NCBI GenBank assembly: GCA_027493615.1
Contig: JAOSKK010000002.1
Span: 1-64,000 of the forward strand
Length of the DNA stretch: 64,000 bases
From: Verrucomicrobiota bacterium
GTDB lineage: Bacteria > Verrucomicrobiota > Verrucomicrobiia > Limisphaerales > J093
Direction of reading: 5' to 3'
The position numbers and the translations under genes were made by a program. Numbering within the stretch: the first letter of the stretch is position 1; each line of letters opens with the position of its first letter. This document shows, piece by piece, positions 27,396 to 36,077 of this stretch. The notes under the pieces were generated by a model. The model made no database searches, was not told the DNA's origin, and was given only the letters and a program-made list of their open reading frames with translations.

Positions 27396-29717
27396 ATGTG
27401 GCGAGTCATCCTCTGCAGCACCGTCCTCGGGGCCCAGGCCCAGCCTCTGCCCCTCCTCGAAGTCACGCACGACGACACCGTCATCACGCAGTCATGCGTG
27501 GTCCGCATCGCCCCCGGCCTCGTCCTCGCCGACCGCAACACGAATGGCGTGCTCCACCTTGCCGCCGACAACCTCCTCGTGCGTTTCGCGCCAGGCACCG
27601 AGCTCCGCGGCGCACCCGCCGACCAGCCCGGCGACGAACTCCGCGGTTGGGGCATCCGCCTGGCTGGCCATCGTGGGGTGACCCTCGAGAATGCCCGCGT
27701 CCACGGGTTCTTCGTCGGCCTGCTTGCCACGCACGCGGACGACTTCACCCTCGCCGGCGGCGATTTCTCCGGGAACTACCGCCAGCGCCTGCGCTCGAGC
27801 CCGCAAGCCGAGGACGGCGCCGACTGGCTCTTCCCCCACCACAACGACCAGGAGAAGTGGCGGGACCAATATGGGGCTGCGGTCTGCATCGAGAGCTCGG
27901 ACCGCGTCACCATCCGCAACCTCCGCGTGCGCCGCGGTCAGAACGGCCTGGTGCTGGACCGCGTCAACGACGCGCGCATCTATGACAACGATTGCTCGTT
28001 CCTCTCCGGATGGGGGCTCGCCCTCTGGCGCAGCAGCCGGAATGTCATCAGCCGAAACGCCTTCGACTTCTGCGTGCGGGGCCACGTGGAAGGCGTCTAC
28101 AACCGCGGCCAGGACTCCGCCGGCATCCTCTGCTTCGAACAGTGCAACGACAACGTGTTCGTCGAGAACTCGGCCACCCACGGCGGCGACGGTTTCTTTG
28201 GCTTCGCAGGCCGCGAAGCCCTGGGCGAGCTCTGGCTGGAGGAGGAGCGCGTCCGGCTGCGCCAGGAGACCGGACGCGAGGACGTCGAGGACCTGATCCG
28301 CGTACCGGCCGGGCTGGCCCAGGAGTTCAGCGCCCGGGGCTGCAACCGGAATCTCCTCATCGGAAACGATTTCTCGTACGCCCCCGCGCACGGCATCGAG
28401 CTGACCTTCAGCGAGGGCAACGTGTTCGCCCGAAATCGGCTGGTCGAAAACGCGATCTGCGGCGTCTGGGGCGGTTACTCGAGCGACACCCTCATCGTTG
28501 AGAACCACTTCGAAGGCAACGGCGGCATGGCCTACGGCCTTGAGCGCGGCGGCATCAACATGGAACACGCCGCGGGCAATCGCATCCTCGCCAACACCTT
28601 CCGCAACAACAAATGCGCCATCCACCTTTGGTGGGACAACGACGCCGCGTTGCTGCGCTCGCCCGGTGTGGCCGGCAACGCGCGTGGCGTCGCAGACAAC
28701 GTCATCGCCCGGAACACGTTCGTCGTCGACGCGCAGCACCCGTTGCAGCCCCTGCGCGCGGGAGATTCGCTGGTCATCCTCCAACTCCGCGACGACGGCA
28801 CCAACAACGTCCGGAACAACTTCTACCTCGACAACACGGTCCGCCTCGAGCACCCGAACGCCGTTGAGTTCGCCGTGCCCGCCGGTCTCGAGCCGCGTCG
28901 GGACGGCCACATCCCAAGCTACTCGCTGCCGGCCATACAGGTCCTGGGCGAATCGCAACCGGTCGGCGCCCGCCCGCACCTCCGGGGTCGGCACCAGATC
29001 CTGTTCGACGAGTGGGGGCCCTGGGACCACGAGAGCCCGCTGGTGCGTTCCCTCGCCGCCCCGTCAGGTGAGGCCGCCTGGGAGATCTTTGGTGTCCGGG
29101 ACCTGACCGCCAGCGTTGCGGCAGGCCCCGCCACCCTCCGCCGCGAGCCGGGCAAGTCCCCCGGTTCCACCCTCGTCCGGCTGCTGGCCAACCCGGGTGT
29201 CACGCCCTACCGCCTGCAGTTGCGGGGCGAGGACTTCGCTCGCGAGCTCGCCGGCTCGCTCGTCGTCGCGCGCTGGGACGTCACGTTCTTCGCCTGGACC
29301 CAGGACAAGGACCCGCGCGAACACCCCGCGGCCTGGCGCGAACTCGCCGCCGGACCCGAAGCCGTCAAGGTTCAGGTCGGTGCGCTCGACTTCAACTACG
29401 GCTGGCGCGGGCCCCGGGATCTCGGCCTCGCGGAGGAAGTCAGTCGGCGGGGCCCCGGCGGCGACTACTTCGGCATGATCGCCCGTACCCGCCTGCCGTT
29501 GCCGGCTGGGACATGGCGGGTGACAACCCTCAGCGACGACGGTATCCGCGTGCGGGTGGGGGAGCGGACCGTCCTCGAGAACTGGACCTGGCATGGCCCC
29601 ACCAAGGATGTGGCGACGTTCGACCAGTCGGCCGATGGCGAAGTCGCGCTCGAGGTCGAGCACTTCGAAATCGACGGTTACGCGGTCCTCCGATTGGACC
29701 TCGAACCGCTCCTGTGA
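27396..29717 (+). CDS. Secreted right-handed parallel beta-helix protein with PA14-like C-terminus
   Basis: About 773 residues, intact. The short signal peptide MWRVILCSTVLGAQA precedes QPLP. The open frame reaches 27180, but the ATG at 27396 gives the signal peptide. The central 500 residues contain parallel beta-helix repeats built on N-x-I/V-x-x-N turns (for example VFVENSATHGGDGFF, NRNLLIGNDFSYAPAHGIEL, NRILANTFRNNKCAIHLW), like NosD/pectate-lyase-type carbohydrate-active proteins. The last 150 residues (GDYFGMIARTRLPLPAGTWR, TTLSDDGIRVRVGE) resemble a PA14 sugar-binding domain. Likely role: binding or cleaving an extracellular polysaccharide. No catalytic residues can be assigned. Confidence 0.82.
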   Translation: MWRVILCSTVLGAQAQPLPLLEVTHDDTVITQSCVVRIAPGLVLADRNTNGVLHLAADNLLVRFAPGTELRGAPADQPGDELRGWGIRLAGHRGVTLENARVHGFFVGLLATHADDFTLAGGDFSGNYRQRLRSSPQAEDGADWLFPHHNDQEKWRDQYGAAVCIESSDRVTIRNLRVRRGQNGLVLDRVNDARIYDNDCSFLSGWGLALWRSSRNVISRNAFDFCVRGHVEGVYNRGQDSAGILCFEQCNDNVFVENSATHGGDGFFGFAGREALGELWLEEERVRLRQETGREDVEDLIRVPAGLAQEFSARGCNRNLLIGNDFSYAPAHGIELTFSEGNVFARNRLVENAICGVWGGYSSDTLIVENHFEGNGGMAYGLERGGINMEHAAGNRILANTFRNNKCAIHLWWDNDAALLRSPGVAGNARGVADNVIARNTFVVDAQHPLQPLRAGDSLVILQLRDDGTNNVRNNFYLDNTVRLEHPNAVEFAVPAGLEPRRDGHIPSYSLPAIQVLGESQPVGARPHLRGRHQILFDEWGPWDHESPLVRSLAAPSGEAAWEIFGVRDLTASVAAGPATLRREPGKSPGSTLVRLLANPGVTPYRLQLRGEDFARELAGSLVVARWDVTFFAWTQDKDPREHPAAWRELAAGPEAVKVQVGALDFNYGWRGPRDLGLAEEVSRRGPGGDYFGMIARTRLPLPAGTWRVTTLSDDGIRVRVGERTVLENWTWHGPTKDVATFDQSADGEVALEVEHFEIDGYAVLRLDLEPLL

Positions 29718-29742
29718 TTCCTTCCGTCCGTTGCGTATCTCC

Positions 29743-30138
29743 ATGGGAAAGCCGCCCGTCATCGACGTCGAAGTGGTCACTGACGAACCTCGCGCCGGCT
29801 ATCGCCGGGCTGGGGAAGTCGGGGGCGCGCCCGTGCATCCGCTGGCAGCCCTCCTGCTCGTCACGGTGGACAACCTCTGGATGTTCGCAGACTGGAACGC
29901 GATGACCTGGTTCCTGACGGTGCCGTTGAGCTTCGCGACGGTGGCCGTGCCGACCTTTCTGATCCAGAAGCTGGTCAAAGGCGATGGCTTTTTGCGCGCC
30001 GCGCGGCTTGGGATTCTCCTCGGAGCGCTCGCCGCCATTCCCACTTCGCTGTTTGGCACACCGGTGGGACTCGCGCTGCTGGCCTGGTCGGGCTTGCACA
30101 AGATTCTCGGCCAACCGGGGACACGCAAGGGTCCGTAG
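29743..30138 (+). CDS. Small integral membrane protein, unknown function
   Basis: About 131 residues with three or four hydrophobic segments (HPLAALLLVTVDNLWMF, WFLTVPLSFATVAVPTFLIQ, LGILLGALAAIPTSLFGTP, VGLALLAWSGLHKIL). The soluble N-terminus is MGKPPVIDVEV. It starts 26 bases after the beta-helix gene and may be co-transcribed with it. I recognise no named family; residue pattern and coding quality are good. Confidence 0.7.
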   Translation: MGKPPVIDVEVVTDEPRAGYRRAGEVGGAPVHPLAALLLVTVDNLWMFADWNAMTWFLTVPLSFATVAVPTFLIQKLVKGDGFLRAARLGILLGALAAIPTSLFGTPVGLALLAWSGLHKILGQPGTRKGP

Positions 30139-30184
30139 GGGCGGGCTCGCGTTGGCTTTCTCTCGTAGTCCTGGCGCCTACCAT

Positions 30185-30306
30185 GAACCTGTGGTGCGGG
30201 CTTCCGGCCTGCACCCTTCCCGGTTCATGGCCCCCGAGCAGGTCCCAACCGAACCGGACGCTTCCGTTGAGCGTTGGACGTTGGACGTTGAGCGTTGGAC
30301 GTTGAT
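30185..30306 (+). repeat. Dispersed intergenic element, copy 2, with heptamer-like microrepeat
   Basis: This copy matches 4534-4640 in the same orientation over about 105 bases. Its 3' part is a regular alternation of GTTGGAC and GTTGAGC units (about 30264-30306), where copy 1 has CTTTGAA units. It sits in the 422-base gap between the small membrane protein gene and the A1 gene. Otherwise nothing is recognised there apart from the likely promoter region of A1. Confidence 0.75.
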
Positions 30307-30560
30307 CCTCTTCATCCCTTGCTCCACCCGGCTCCTGCCCCCGAAGCACAGCCGCGAGCCCGTTGCCTCTTCCGCTTCCCGGAATTTGCCGTTCTTCCCC
30401 CAGAATCCACGTGGGCGCGGCCCGGGCGGTTGGCTAGTTTGGCGTCGTGTCAAAGCCGCCTCGATTCACCGTCCGGTGCCGCTGGAGAACTGAGTGTTTC
30501 CGGCGCGGACACCCGGCGGCGCGGCGAAGTCAGAAGGTCCCTCACAACTCATCAAGAACC

Positions 30561-31277
30561 ATGAAGACTCAGCACCCCACCCCCCTTCCGCCCTCACCTC
30601 AAGCCCCGGCACCTCCACATTGCCTTGGGTCTCTTGCTCGCCGCCTCGCCGGCACTGGCCCTCCCTGCGCCGATCTATGGCGGCTTGACCATCGGCTCGG
30701 TTATCACCTTCATTGGGACGGTCGCCGGGACGGTCTCGATGTTCACGAACGTCGGCACATACCAGGGTGACTACGAGGAGCAGGAGACCAAACTCAAGGT
30801 GAGCAGCTACTACGACCAGTGCGACGGGCTCTACGGAGGTGTTCGTTGGACCCAAACGCGGCGCTACTGGATCAACACAAGTGGCGATCCCATGTACGAG
30901 ATCACCGCAATCTGCCGATACCCGGACGGCTCGACGCTCTGGAAGACCGAGCAGAAGCTGTTCGACTATTACCGTGAGCAACGGGACTACTACTGCTCAC
31001 CCCAACCTGGTTTTTGGTCTCAGGTTGTCTCGCGCACCTACCTGTGCCTGGGCTATGAGGTCCCAAAGCCAGCCCGCCTCGCACAGCACGCTGCACCCAA
31101 TCCGTTGCCGGTGATCATCGGCTACTGGGGTGTCCCTCTGCAAACCACGTGCAATGACAACCCGGACTACACCTGGCACGAGAGCCGAGAGGCGCTGGCC
31201 CCACGCCGATCCTACGCTAGCGTTCCCTTCCCCGGAACAACCTGCAGATAGATCGTGTCGAGTTAACCCCCGCCTGA
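30561..31277 (+). CDS. Cassette gene A1: secreted protein of unknown family (two small frameshifts)
   Basis: No known family recognised. The ATG at 30561 starts MKTQHPTP. Removing one C from the CCCCCC run near 30585 connects it to HIALGLLLAASPALALPAP, a clear signal peptide. The mature part has YGGVRWTQTRRYWINTSG, RYPDGSTLW, APNPLPVIIGYWGVP and DYTWHESREALAPRRS. As read it stops at 31251. Adding one C to the CCCC run near 31230 gives FPRNNLQIDRVELTP and a stop at 31277, matching the end of its paralog A2 (FPRHQLELVWVELTP). Two cysteines (YYCSP, TTCND) are shared with A2 and may form a disulfide. It is followed 9 bases later by B1. Confidence 0.78.
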
Positions 31278-31286
31278 ACAAATAGC

Positions 31287-32009
31287 ATGAACCCTCGGAG
31301 AACCGCACTACTGCTGACAGCGATCCTCGTCATGATGATCGGTTTGCTGTGGTGGCTGCCGGAGAGTTCGTCGGACGATCCCACGGCCGATCCGCCGAGC
31401 GCGCCACTCCTGTCGCCCTCAGAACCCCAACCCGGTTCGGCTCACCTCTTGGTTCGTCGGAGTCCTCTGGACCGCGCGCGTGCCGCCGCCAATGACCCCC
31501 AGCCCAACACACCAGAGGGTGAACCCATCGATAACAACCGGTTGGGAGATCCTGCGTACCGTGCACGCCTCTGGCGCTCCCGCAACACCTTGGTGTACCT
31601 GAAGTCACCGATCCGAAACTCGCCTGAAATCCAACAACTCGCGGCGTTGTGCCGCACTTACGGATACGGTCCCTGGGCGGTTGCGGCCGCGTACTGGCTT
31701 GCCCACGACAACCTGGTGAAGGAGGAGATGCTCCGGGACTGGCCTGAAGTACCCCCGGACTACCGTCCGGTGACCGAGGAGATCCAGGAAATGCTCTGGC
31801 AGGGTCGCAGCCAGGAATATGCCCAGCGCCTGAACGTCATCGCCTGGGACCCGCTCTTCATCGAGGAGGTCCGGAAGGTGAAGCCGCGGGAGTTCATTGG
31901 CCACCACGCCTCGGAGTTCATGGACGACAAGGTTCTGATCGATGCGATGACCTGGGAGGAGGTCGAGCAGTCCAGCGAAGGACCGGGACCCCAGCGGAGG
32001 CAACCATGA
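31287..32009 (+). CDS. Cassette gene B1: membrane-anchored protein of unknown family
   Basis: Intact, about 240 residues. The N-terminal helix LLLTAILVMMIGLLWWLP anchors it with the rest outside the cytoplasm. A Pro/Ser-rich linker leads to a conserved core: LGDPAYRARLWRSRNTLVYL, QQLAALCRTYGYGPWAVAAA, RLNVIAWDPLFIEEVRKVKP and VLIDAMTWEEVE. No named domain is recognised. The core is shared with B2 at 32733. Its stop overlaps the A2 start (ATGA), so A2 translation is coupled to B1. Function unknown; the constant pairing with an A gene suggests that A and B work together at the envelope. Confidence 0.8.
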   Translation: MNPRRTALLLTAILVMMIGLLWWLPESSSDDPTADPPSAPLLSPSEPQPGSAHLLVRRSPLDRARAAANDPQPNTPEGEPIDNNRLGDPAYRARLWRSRNTLVYLKSPIRNSPEIQQLAALCRTYGYGPWAVAAAYWLAHDNLVKEEMLRDWPEVPPDYRPVTEEIQEMLWQGRSQEYAQRLNVIAWDPLFIEEVRKVKPREFIGHHASEFMDDKVLIDAMTWEEVEQSSEGPGPQRRQP

Positions 32010-32731
32010 ACCACCGGACCGCCGGCTTCCCTCGGCCGCGTCGCGCGCTGGGTGGGCCCATCGGCATCCTCGCCTTGCTGCTCGCCGGCACGGCCGCCGC
32101 CGTTGCCGCCTTGCCCATGTCCGGCGGCCTGTCCATTGCCGCCACAACCACCCGCACCGGACGGGGGTTCGGGCCACTCGCACTTCTGCCCGTCACGGGG
32201 TCGGCGGGCGGTGACCACGAACAGCAGGTGACGCGCCTGGTCGTGCGCCGCTACCAGGAGGAGAGCGATGGGCAGGCCGATGGTCTGCGGTGGATGCAGG
32301 GCCGGTACTACTGGGTCGATGCCAACGGCCAGGGCTGCTACCTGATCGAGACCGTCGTACGGAGGCCGGACGGTTCCATCCTATGGCAGCGCACGCACGA
32401 GCCATTCGACTTTCCGTGCGAACAACGCCGTGTCTTGTGCCCTACCGATTCCGGCCGGTGGCGCCGGGTGCGATCCGAGACGTCCCTGGCCCTCGGCTAC
32501 GAGGTGCCGCTGTCTTCGTTGCGGGTCTACAACGTGGCGCCCAACCCCCTGCCGGTCGTGGTCGGCTACTGGGGGGTGCCCGTGGCGTCGCCGTGCGAGT
32601 CGCTGCCGGACTATCTCTGGCATGAGAGTCGGACGGCGTTGGCGCCGCGGCGGTCCTGCCAGCCGACGCCGTTTCCGCGCCACCAACTCGAGCTCGTGTG
32701 GGTCGAACTCACCCCCTACCTGGTTCCGTAG
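32006..32731 (+). CDS. Cassette gene A2: secreted paralog of A1
   Basis: Intact, 241 residues. The signal-type N-terminus is basic and then hydrophobic (GILALLLAGTAAAVAALP). The mature part parallels A1: GLRWMQGRYYWVDANGQG, RRPDGSILW, APNPLPVVVGYWGVP and DYLWHESRTALAPRRS. A1 and A2 align end to end, with roughly 40% identity by eye. Cysteines in VLCPTD and SPCESLPD match those of A1. It ends one base before the ATG of B2, so A2 and B2 are tightly linked. Confidence 0.82.
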   Translation: MNHRTAGFPRPRRALGGPIGILALLLAGTAAAVAALPMSGGLSIAATTTRTGRGFGPLALLPVTGSAGGDHEQQVTRLVVRRYQEESDGQADGLRWMQGRYYWVDANGQGCYLIETVVRRPDGSILWQRTHEPFDFPCEQRRVLCPTDSGRWRRVRSETSLALGYEVPLSSLRVYNVAPNPLPVVVGYWGVPVASPCESLPDYLWHESRTALAPRRSCQPTPFPRHQLELVWVELTPYLVP

Positions 32732-32732
32732 T

Positions 32733-33382
32733 ATGCGAAGGCTCGGCCATTTAGTGCTCCTCGGCGCGCTCCTGGTGTTGGTGGCGGCGATCGGCTGGCG
32801 CCGGCCCTCGGCCGCCGGGCCCCCAACGCGTCCCGGCACGGACAGCGACGCGGACACTGCGACAGCCACGGAAGGAGTCTCGGTCCCGGCCCCACGCCGG
32901 CACCCCGGGACGGCCGGTGTTGGATCGGAGACGATCGACACCGCCCGCCTGGGGATCCGGAATACCAGGCACGGGTGTGGCGTTCGCGGTACACGGCGGT
33001 TTTCCTGCATTCTCCGCAAGGGGAAGCGCGCGAGATCCAGTGGTTGGCCGCGCTCTGCCGCGCGTACGGATACGGCCCCTGGGCGGTCGCCCCCGCTTAC
33101 TGGATCGCACAGGAAAGCCGGGTCAACGAGGAGAGGGTCGCGCGGCAGGCGGAATGGGAAACCGAGGATCGCCAGGCGATGGACCACGTCGAGGAGCTGC
33201 TGCTGCAGGCCCGCATCGCCGACTCCGCGCGGCGGCTGAACGTGGGGGCCTGGGACCCGGCGTTCCTCGCGGCCATCCGGCAGGTGCGCCCGCGAGGTTC
33301 GATGATGCCTCACGCCATCCAGTTCCTGGCCGACCCGGTCTTGCTTGACGGCGTGACCTGGGACGACCTGGACGGACGGTAG
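32733..33382 (+). CDS. Cassette gene B2: membrane-anchored paralog of B1 (one-base frameshift)
   Basis: The N-terminal anchor is LVLLGALLVLVAAIGW, followed by a Pro/Thr-rich linker. As read, the frame fails after ARLGIRN. Adding one G to the GGGG run near 32950 gives LGDPEYQARVWRSRYTAVFL, which matches B1 (LGDPAYRARLWRSRNTLVYL). It then continues QWLAALCRAYGYGPWAVAPA, RRLNVGAWDPAFLAAIRQV and VLLDGVTWDDLDG to the stop at 33382. About 216 residues. It is the fourth gene of the A1-B1-A2-B2 run and is followed after 63 bases by a DUF4230 gene on the same strand. Confidence 0.8.
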
Positions 33383-33445
33383 GGGGCGTCCGGCCACGAG
33401 CCGGTGCAGGATTGGCAATCCGGGGCCGCGCTCTAAGCTGCCGGC

Positions 33446-34030
33446 ATGCGGCGGGCGTACTTGGTTCTGGGCAGTATGGCGGCGGGTATGGCGCTGGTGG
33501 TGGGCACCGGCGGCGCCGTGTGGTGGTGGCAAGCCTCCCGCCCGGCCGCACCGGCCCCGGCGCGCTTCGACAGCGCGGCCGTGGTCACACAGGTGCAGGG
33601 TCTGGCGGAACTGGTGACCGTGAAGTACGTGATCGAGAAGGTGGTGGTGCTCGAGGACGTGAAGCTGTGGGGCGAAAACCGCATCCTGCTCGTCGCGCAC
33701 GGCGTGGTGAAGGCCGGGGTGGACTTGCGAAACCTCGGAGCTGACGCCGTCGCGGTGGACGGCCCGAGGGTGAGGGTCCGGCTGCCACCGGCGACGATCA
33801 CCGACTGCTACCTGGACGAAGAGAAGACGGCGGTGATCGAACACACCACCGGGTTGCTGCGCCGGTTCGATCGCGGGCTCGAACAGGCAGCCCGGCGCGA
33901 GGGCCTGGACGCCATCCGGCGGGCCGCAGGGTACTCGGGCATTCTGGTCGAGGCGGAGGAGCGGGCCCGCCTGCAGGTGGTGGCGTTCCTCCAGGCGCTC
34001 GGCGTCGCGGAGATCGAAGTCACTCGGTGA
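33446..34030 (+). CDS. DUF4230 family membrane-anchored protein
   Basis: About 194 residues, intact. One N-terminal helix (YLVLGSMAAGMALVVGTGGAVWWW) anchors it, with the DUF4230 domain outside. The family pattern is clear: VVTQVQGLAELVTVKYVIEKVV, LLVAHGVVKAGVDLRNLG, VRLPPATITDCYLDEEKTAV and a C-terminal helix RARLQVVAFLQALGV. The biochemical role of DUF4230 is unknown. It is co-directional with the A/B cassette 63 bases upstream and could belong to the same unit or have its own promoter. Confidence 0.88.
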   Translation: MRRAYLVLGSMAAGMALVVGTGGAVWWWQASRPAAPAPARFDSAAVVTQVQGLAELVTVKYVIEKVVVLEDVKLWGENRILLVAHGVVKAGVDLRNLGADAVAVDGPRVRVRLPPATITDCYLDEEKTAVIEHTTGLLRRFDRGLEQAARREGLDAIRRAAGYSGILVEAEERARLQVVAFLQALGVAEIEVTR

Positions 34031-34225
34031 CTGACACGCCGCGGTCCCAGCGACGTTGAACCACCGCCGGACCCCCAGGATGGAAACCTGGCCGCCGATG
34101 CGCTTGTCCCGCCATGGGCTTGTCCCCATTCGGCTGTGGACCCGGCTCAAGATCCAGCCCTTGCCGGAAGGGGGCAGGCCGGGGTTGAATGGGGCCGGCG
34201 TGCGAACCGTCTGACGATCGTTGTT

Positions 34226-35527
34226 ATGGCCAAACCAAACCGTTGCTCGCGTCGTTCCTTCCTCACCTCCACCACCGTTGCCGCGGCCAGTGCGCCGCTG
34301 TTGTTGCCCGGGCGGATTTGGGCAGCGGAAGGTGACGCTCGGCCCAACGGCCGGATCACCTTCGGATACATCGGCGTGGGTAAACAGGGTCGGCACCTGC
34401 TGCAGAGCTTTCTGCCGCACAGCAACGTCCAGGTGGTCGCGGTGTGCGACGTGGACACGACGCGGCGACTGCACCACCAGAAGCTCGTGGAGGATTTCTA
34501 CACCACCAAGCAGGACAAGGAGTTCAAGGGGTGCGCCGAGTACAAGGATTTCCGTGAGCTGCTGGCGCGCCGGGACATCGACGCCGTCGTCGTGGCCACG
34601 CCGGACCACTGGCATGCGTACCCGGTGGTGGCAGCGGCGCGAGCCGGAAAGGACATCTTCTGCGAGAAACCCCTGTCTCTGACGATCCGCGAGGCGCGCG
34701 CGATGGTGAATGCGGTGCGGGAGAACCAGCGGGTGTTTCAGACCGGCTCGATGCAGCGGTCCGACGGCGCGTTCTGGAAAGGCTGCACGTTGGTGCGAAA
34801 CGGGGCGATCGGCGAGGTCCGGGAGGTATACGTTTCGGTGGGCGGCCCCAGCAAGTGGTGTGACCTGCCCGAGGAACCTGCAGAGCCGGGGTTGGACTGG
34901 GATTTCTGGCTGGGCCCCGCCCCGGTGCGGCCCTACAACTCCGTGCTCAGCCCGCGCGGCGTCCACGATCATTTCCCGAACTGGCGGAACTACCGCGAAT
35001 ACTCGGGCGGGGGCATGACCGACTGGGGTGCCCATCACTTTGACATCGCGCAGTGGGGCCTGGGAATGGACGACAGCGGCCCCGTCGAGGTGCTGGCCCC
35101 GAACGGCGCGGACGTGAAGCGGTTGACCTTCAAGTACGCCAACGGAACGGTGATGTATCACGGGGGGCTGGAGGGCTACCGGTTCGGCGTGGTGTTCGTG
35201 GGAACCAAGGGCAAGGTCTGCGTCGACCGGGGACGGTTCCAGGCCGAACCCGAGTCCCTGATGAACGAGAAGTTCGAAACCCTGCCGACGCAGCTCTACC
35301 GGAGCACCAACCACTACAAGGATTTCGTGGATTGCATCCGGAGCCGCCGCAAGCCGATCTGCGATGTCGAGATCGGCGCCCGCTCGGTGACGGTATGTCA
35401 CCTGGGCAACCTGGCGTATTGGCACGGGCGTTCGCTCCGCTGGGATCCGGTGCGCGAGCAATTCCAGGGCGACGCGGAAGCCAACACCTGGCTGGACGTC
35501 GAGAAGCGCGGGCCCTGGAAGGTCTGA
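34226..35527 (+). CDS. Tat-exported Gfo/Idh/MocA family oxidoreductase
   Basis: 433 residues, intact. A twin-arginine signal (CSRRSFLTSTTVAAASA) sends it, folded with cofactor, to the periplasm. The Rossmann motif GYIGVGKQGR, AVVVATPDHWHAY and FCEKPLSLTIREARAM (EKP motif) show NAD(P) binding. The C-terminal domain has GGGMTDWGAHHFDIAQWGLG, typical of the large Planctomycetes/Verrucomicrobia secreted subfamily. These enzymes oxidise or rearrange sugars, and some act as glycoside-cleaving dehydrogenases. The substrate cannot be read from sequence. It is convergent with the lipoprotein gene at 35534. Confidence 0.93.
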   Translation: MAKPNRCSRRSFLTSTTVAAASAPLLLPGRIWAAEGDARPNGRITFGYIGVGKQGRHLLQSFLPHSNVQVVAVCDVDTTRRLHHQKLVEDFYTTKQDKEFKGCAEYKDFRELLARRDIDAVVVATPDHWHAYPVVAAARAGKDIFCEKPLSLTIREARAMVNAVRENQRVFQTGSMQRSDGAFWKGCTLVRNGAIGEVREVYVSVGGPSKWCDLPEEPAEPGLDWDFWLGPAPVRPYNSVLSPRGVHDHFPNWRNYREYSGGGMTDWGAHHFDIAQWGLGMDDSGPVEVLAPNGADVKRLTFKYANGTVMYHGGLEGYRFGVVFVGTKGKVCVDRGRFQAEPESLMNEKFETLPTQLYRSTNHYKDFVDCIRSRRKPICDVEIGARSVTVCHLGNLAYWHGRSLRWDPVREQFQGDAEANTWLDVEKRGPWKV

Positions 35528-35533
35528 GCGGCC

Positions 35534-35941
35534 TCAGTCTTCTCGCACCTGGTCGCCGACACGCGCCTCGCCGCTCATCACATCGGCCACCGTGGTCTGG
35601 CCGCGAAAGGGCCCGCTGATGCGGACCTGTCCGATGCGCGTGGTGCCCCGGTAGAGGCCGAGTTGCTGGCCGGTTTGCGGCAGTTGGTGGAAGGTGAAAT
35701 CCACGATGACGAACCGGAGCTTCTCGTTGAGGAAGACCACCCGCCCTTGCACGGGCGTGATCGGGGTGAGCACCGGGTAGCGCGGTTCGGGGGCCGGCGG
35801 TCCCGCGGAACGCGAGGCGGCGGGTTTCTCAGTTGCGAGGCCGGCGGGCGTGGCCGCGGCCGGGCGGGGCAAGGCGGGGGATTCCTGCAAAGGCGAACAG
35901 GCCGTCCCAAGGGCGAGCGCACCTAGAATGACCGAGCCCAT
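35534..35941 (-). CDS. Putative lipoprotein, unknown function
   Basis: The ATG at 35941 gives MGSVILGALALGTACSPLQ with a lipobox (LGTAC). A Pro/Ala-rich linker leads to a small beta-rich domain: VQGRVVFLNEKLRFVIVDF, GQQLGLYRGTTRIGQVRIS and VMSGEARVGDQV. The domain resembles short beta-barrels seen in other envelope proteins, but no family is assigned. About 135 residues. The open frame continues upstream to 35983; the lipobox decides the start. Its stop lies 6 bases from the end of the convergent oxidoreductase gene. Confidence 0.72.
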   Translation of the reverse strand: MGSVILGALALGTACSPLQESPALPRPAAATPAGLATEKPAASRSAGPPAPEPRYPVLTPITPVQGRVVFLNEKLRFVIVDFTFHQLPQTGQQLGLYRGTTRIGQVRISGPFRGQTTVADVMSGEARVGDQVRED

Positions 35942-36077
35942 CCGCACGGGCTCAGTGTGGTGGTGGGGGCGTTCCGGAGTCAACCGGCCACGAGCATTTC
36001 GCGGCCATTCTCATTCTTGGGAGCTCAGGGTTGGGACCGACTTGCCACCGGGCGCCCCTTCAGTGTTGAGTCGCTGC

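Noticed and set aside
30561..33382. Programmed frameshifting in the A/B cassette
   Set aside because: There is no slippery site with a downstream pseudoknot pattern. Shifts occur in opposite directions and at simple G/C runs like those elsewhere in the window.
32381..35461. 1,026-codon open frame on the minus strand
   Set aside because: It runs antisense to A2, B2, the DUF4230 gene and the oxidoreductase, all of which have clear family or paralog support. The translation is Arg/Gly/Ala-rich with no domains, as expected for a high-GC shadow frame.
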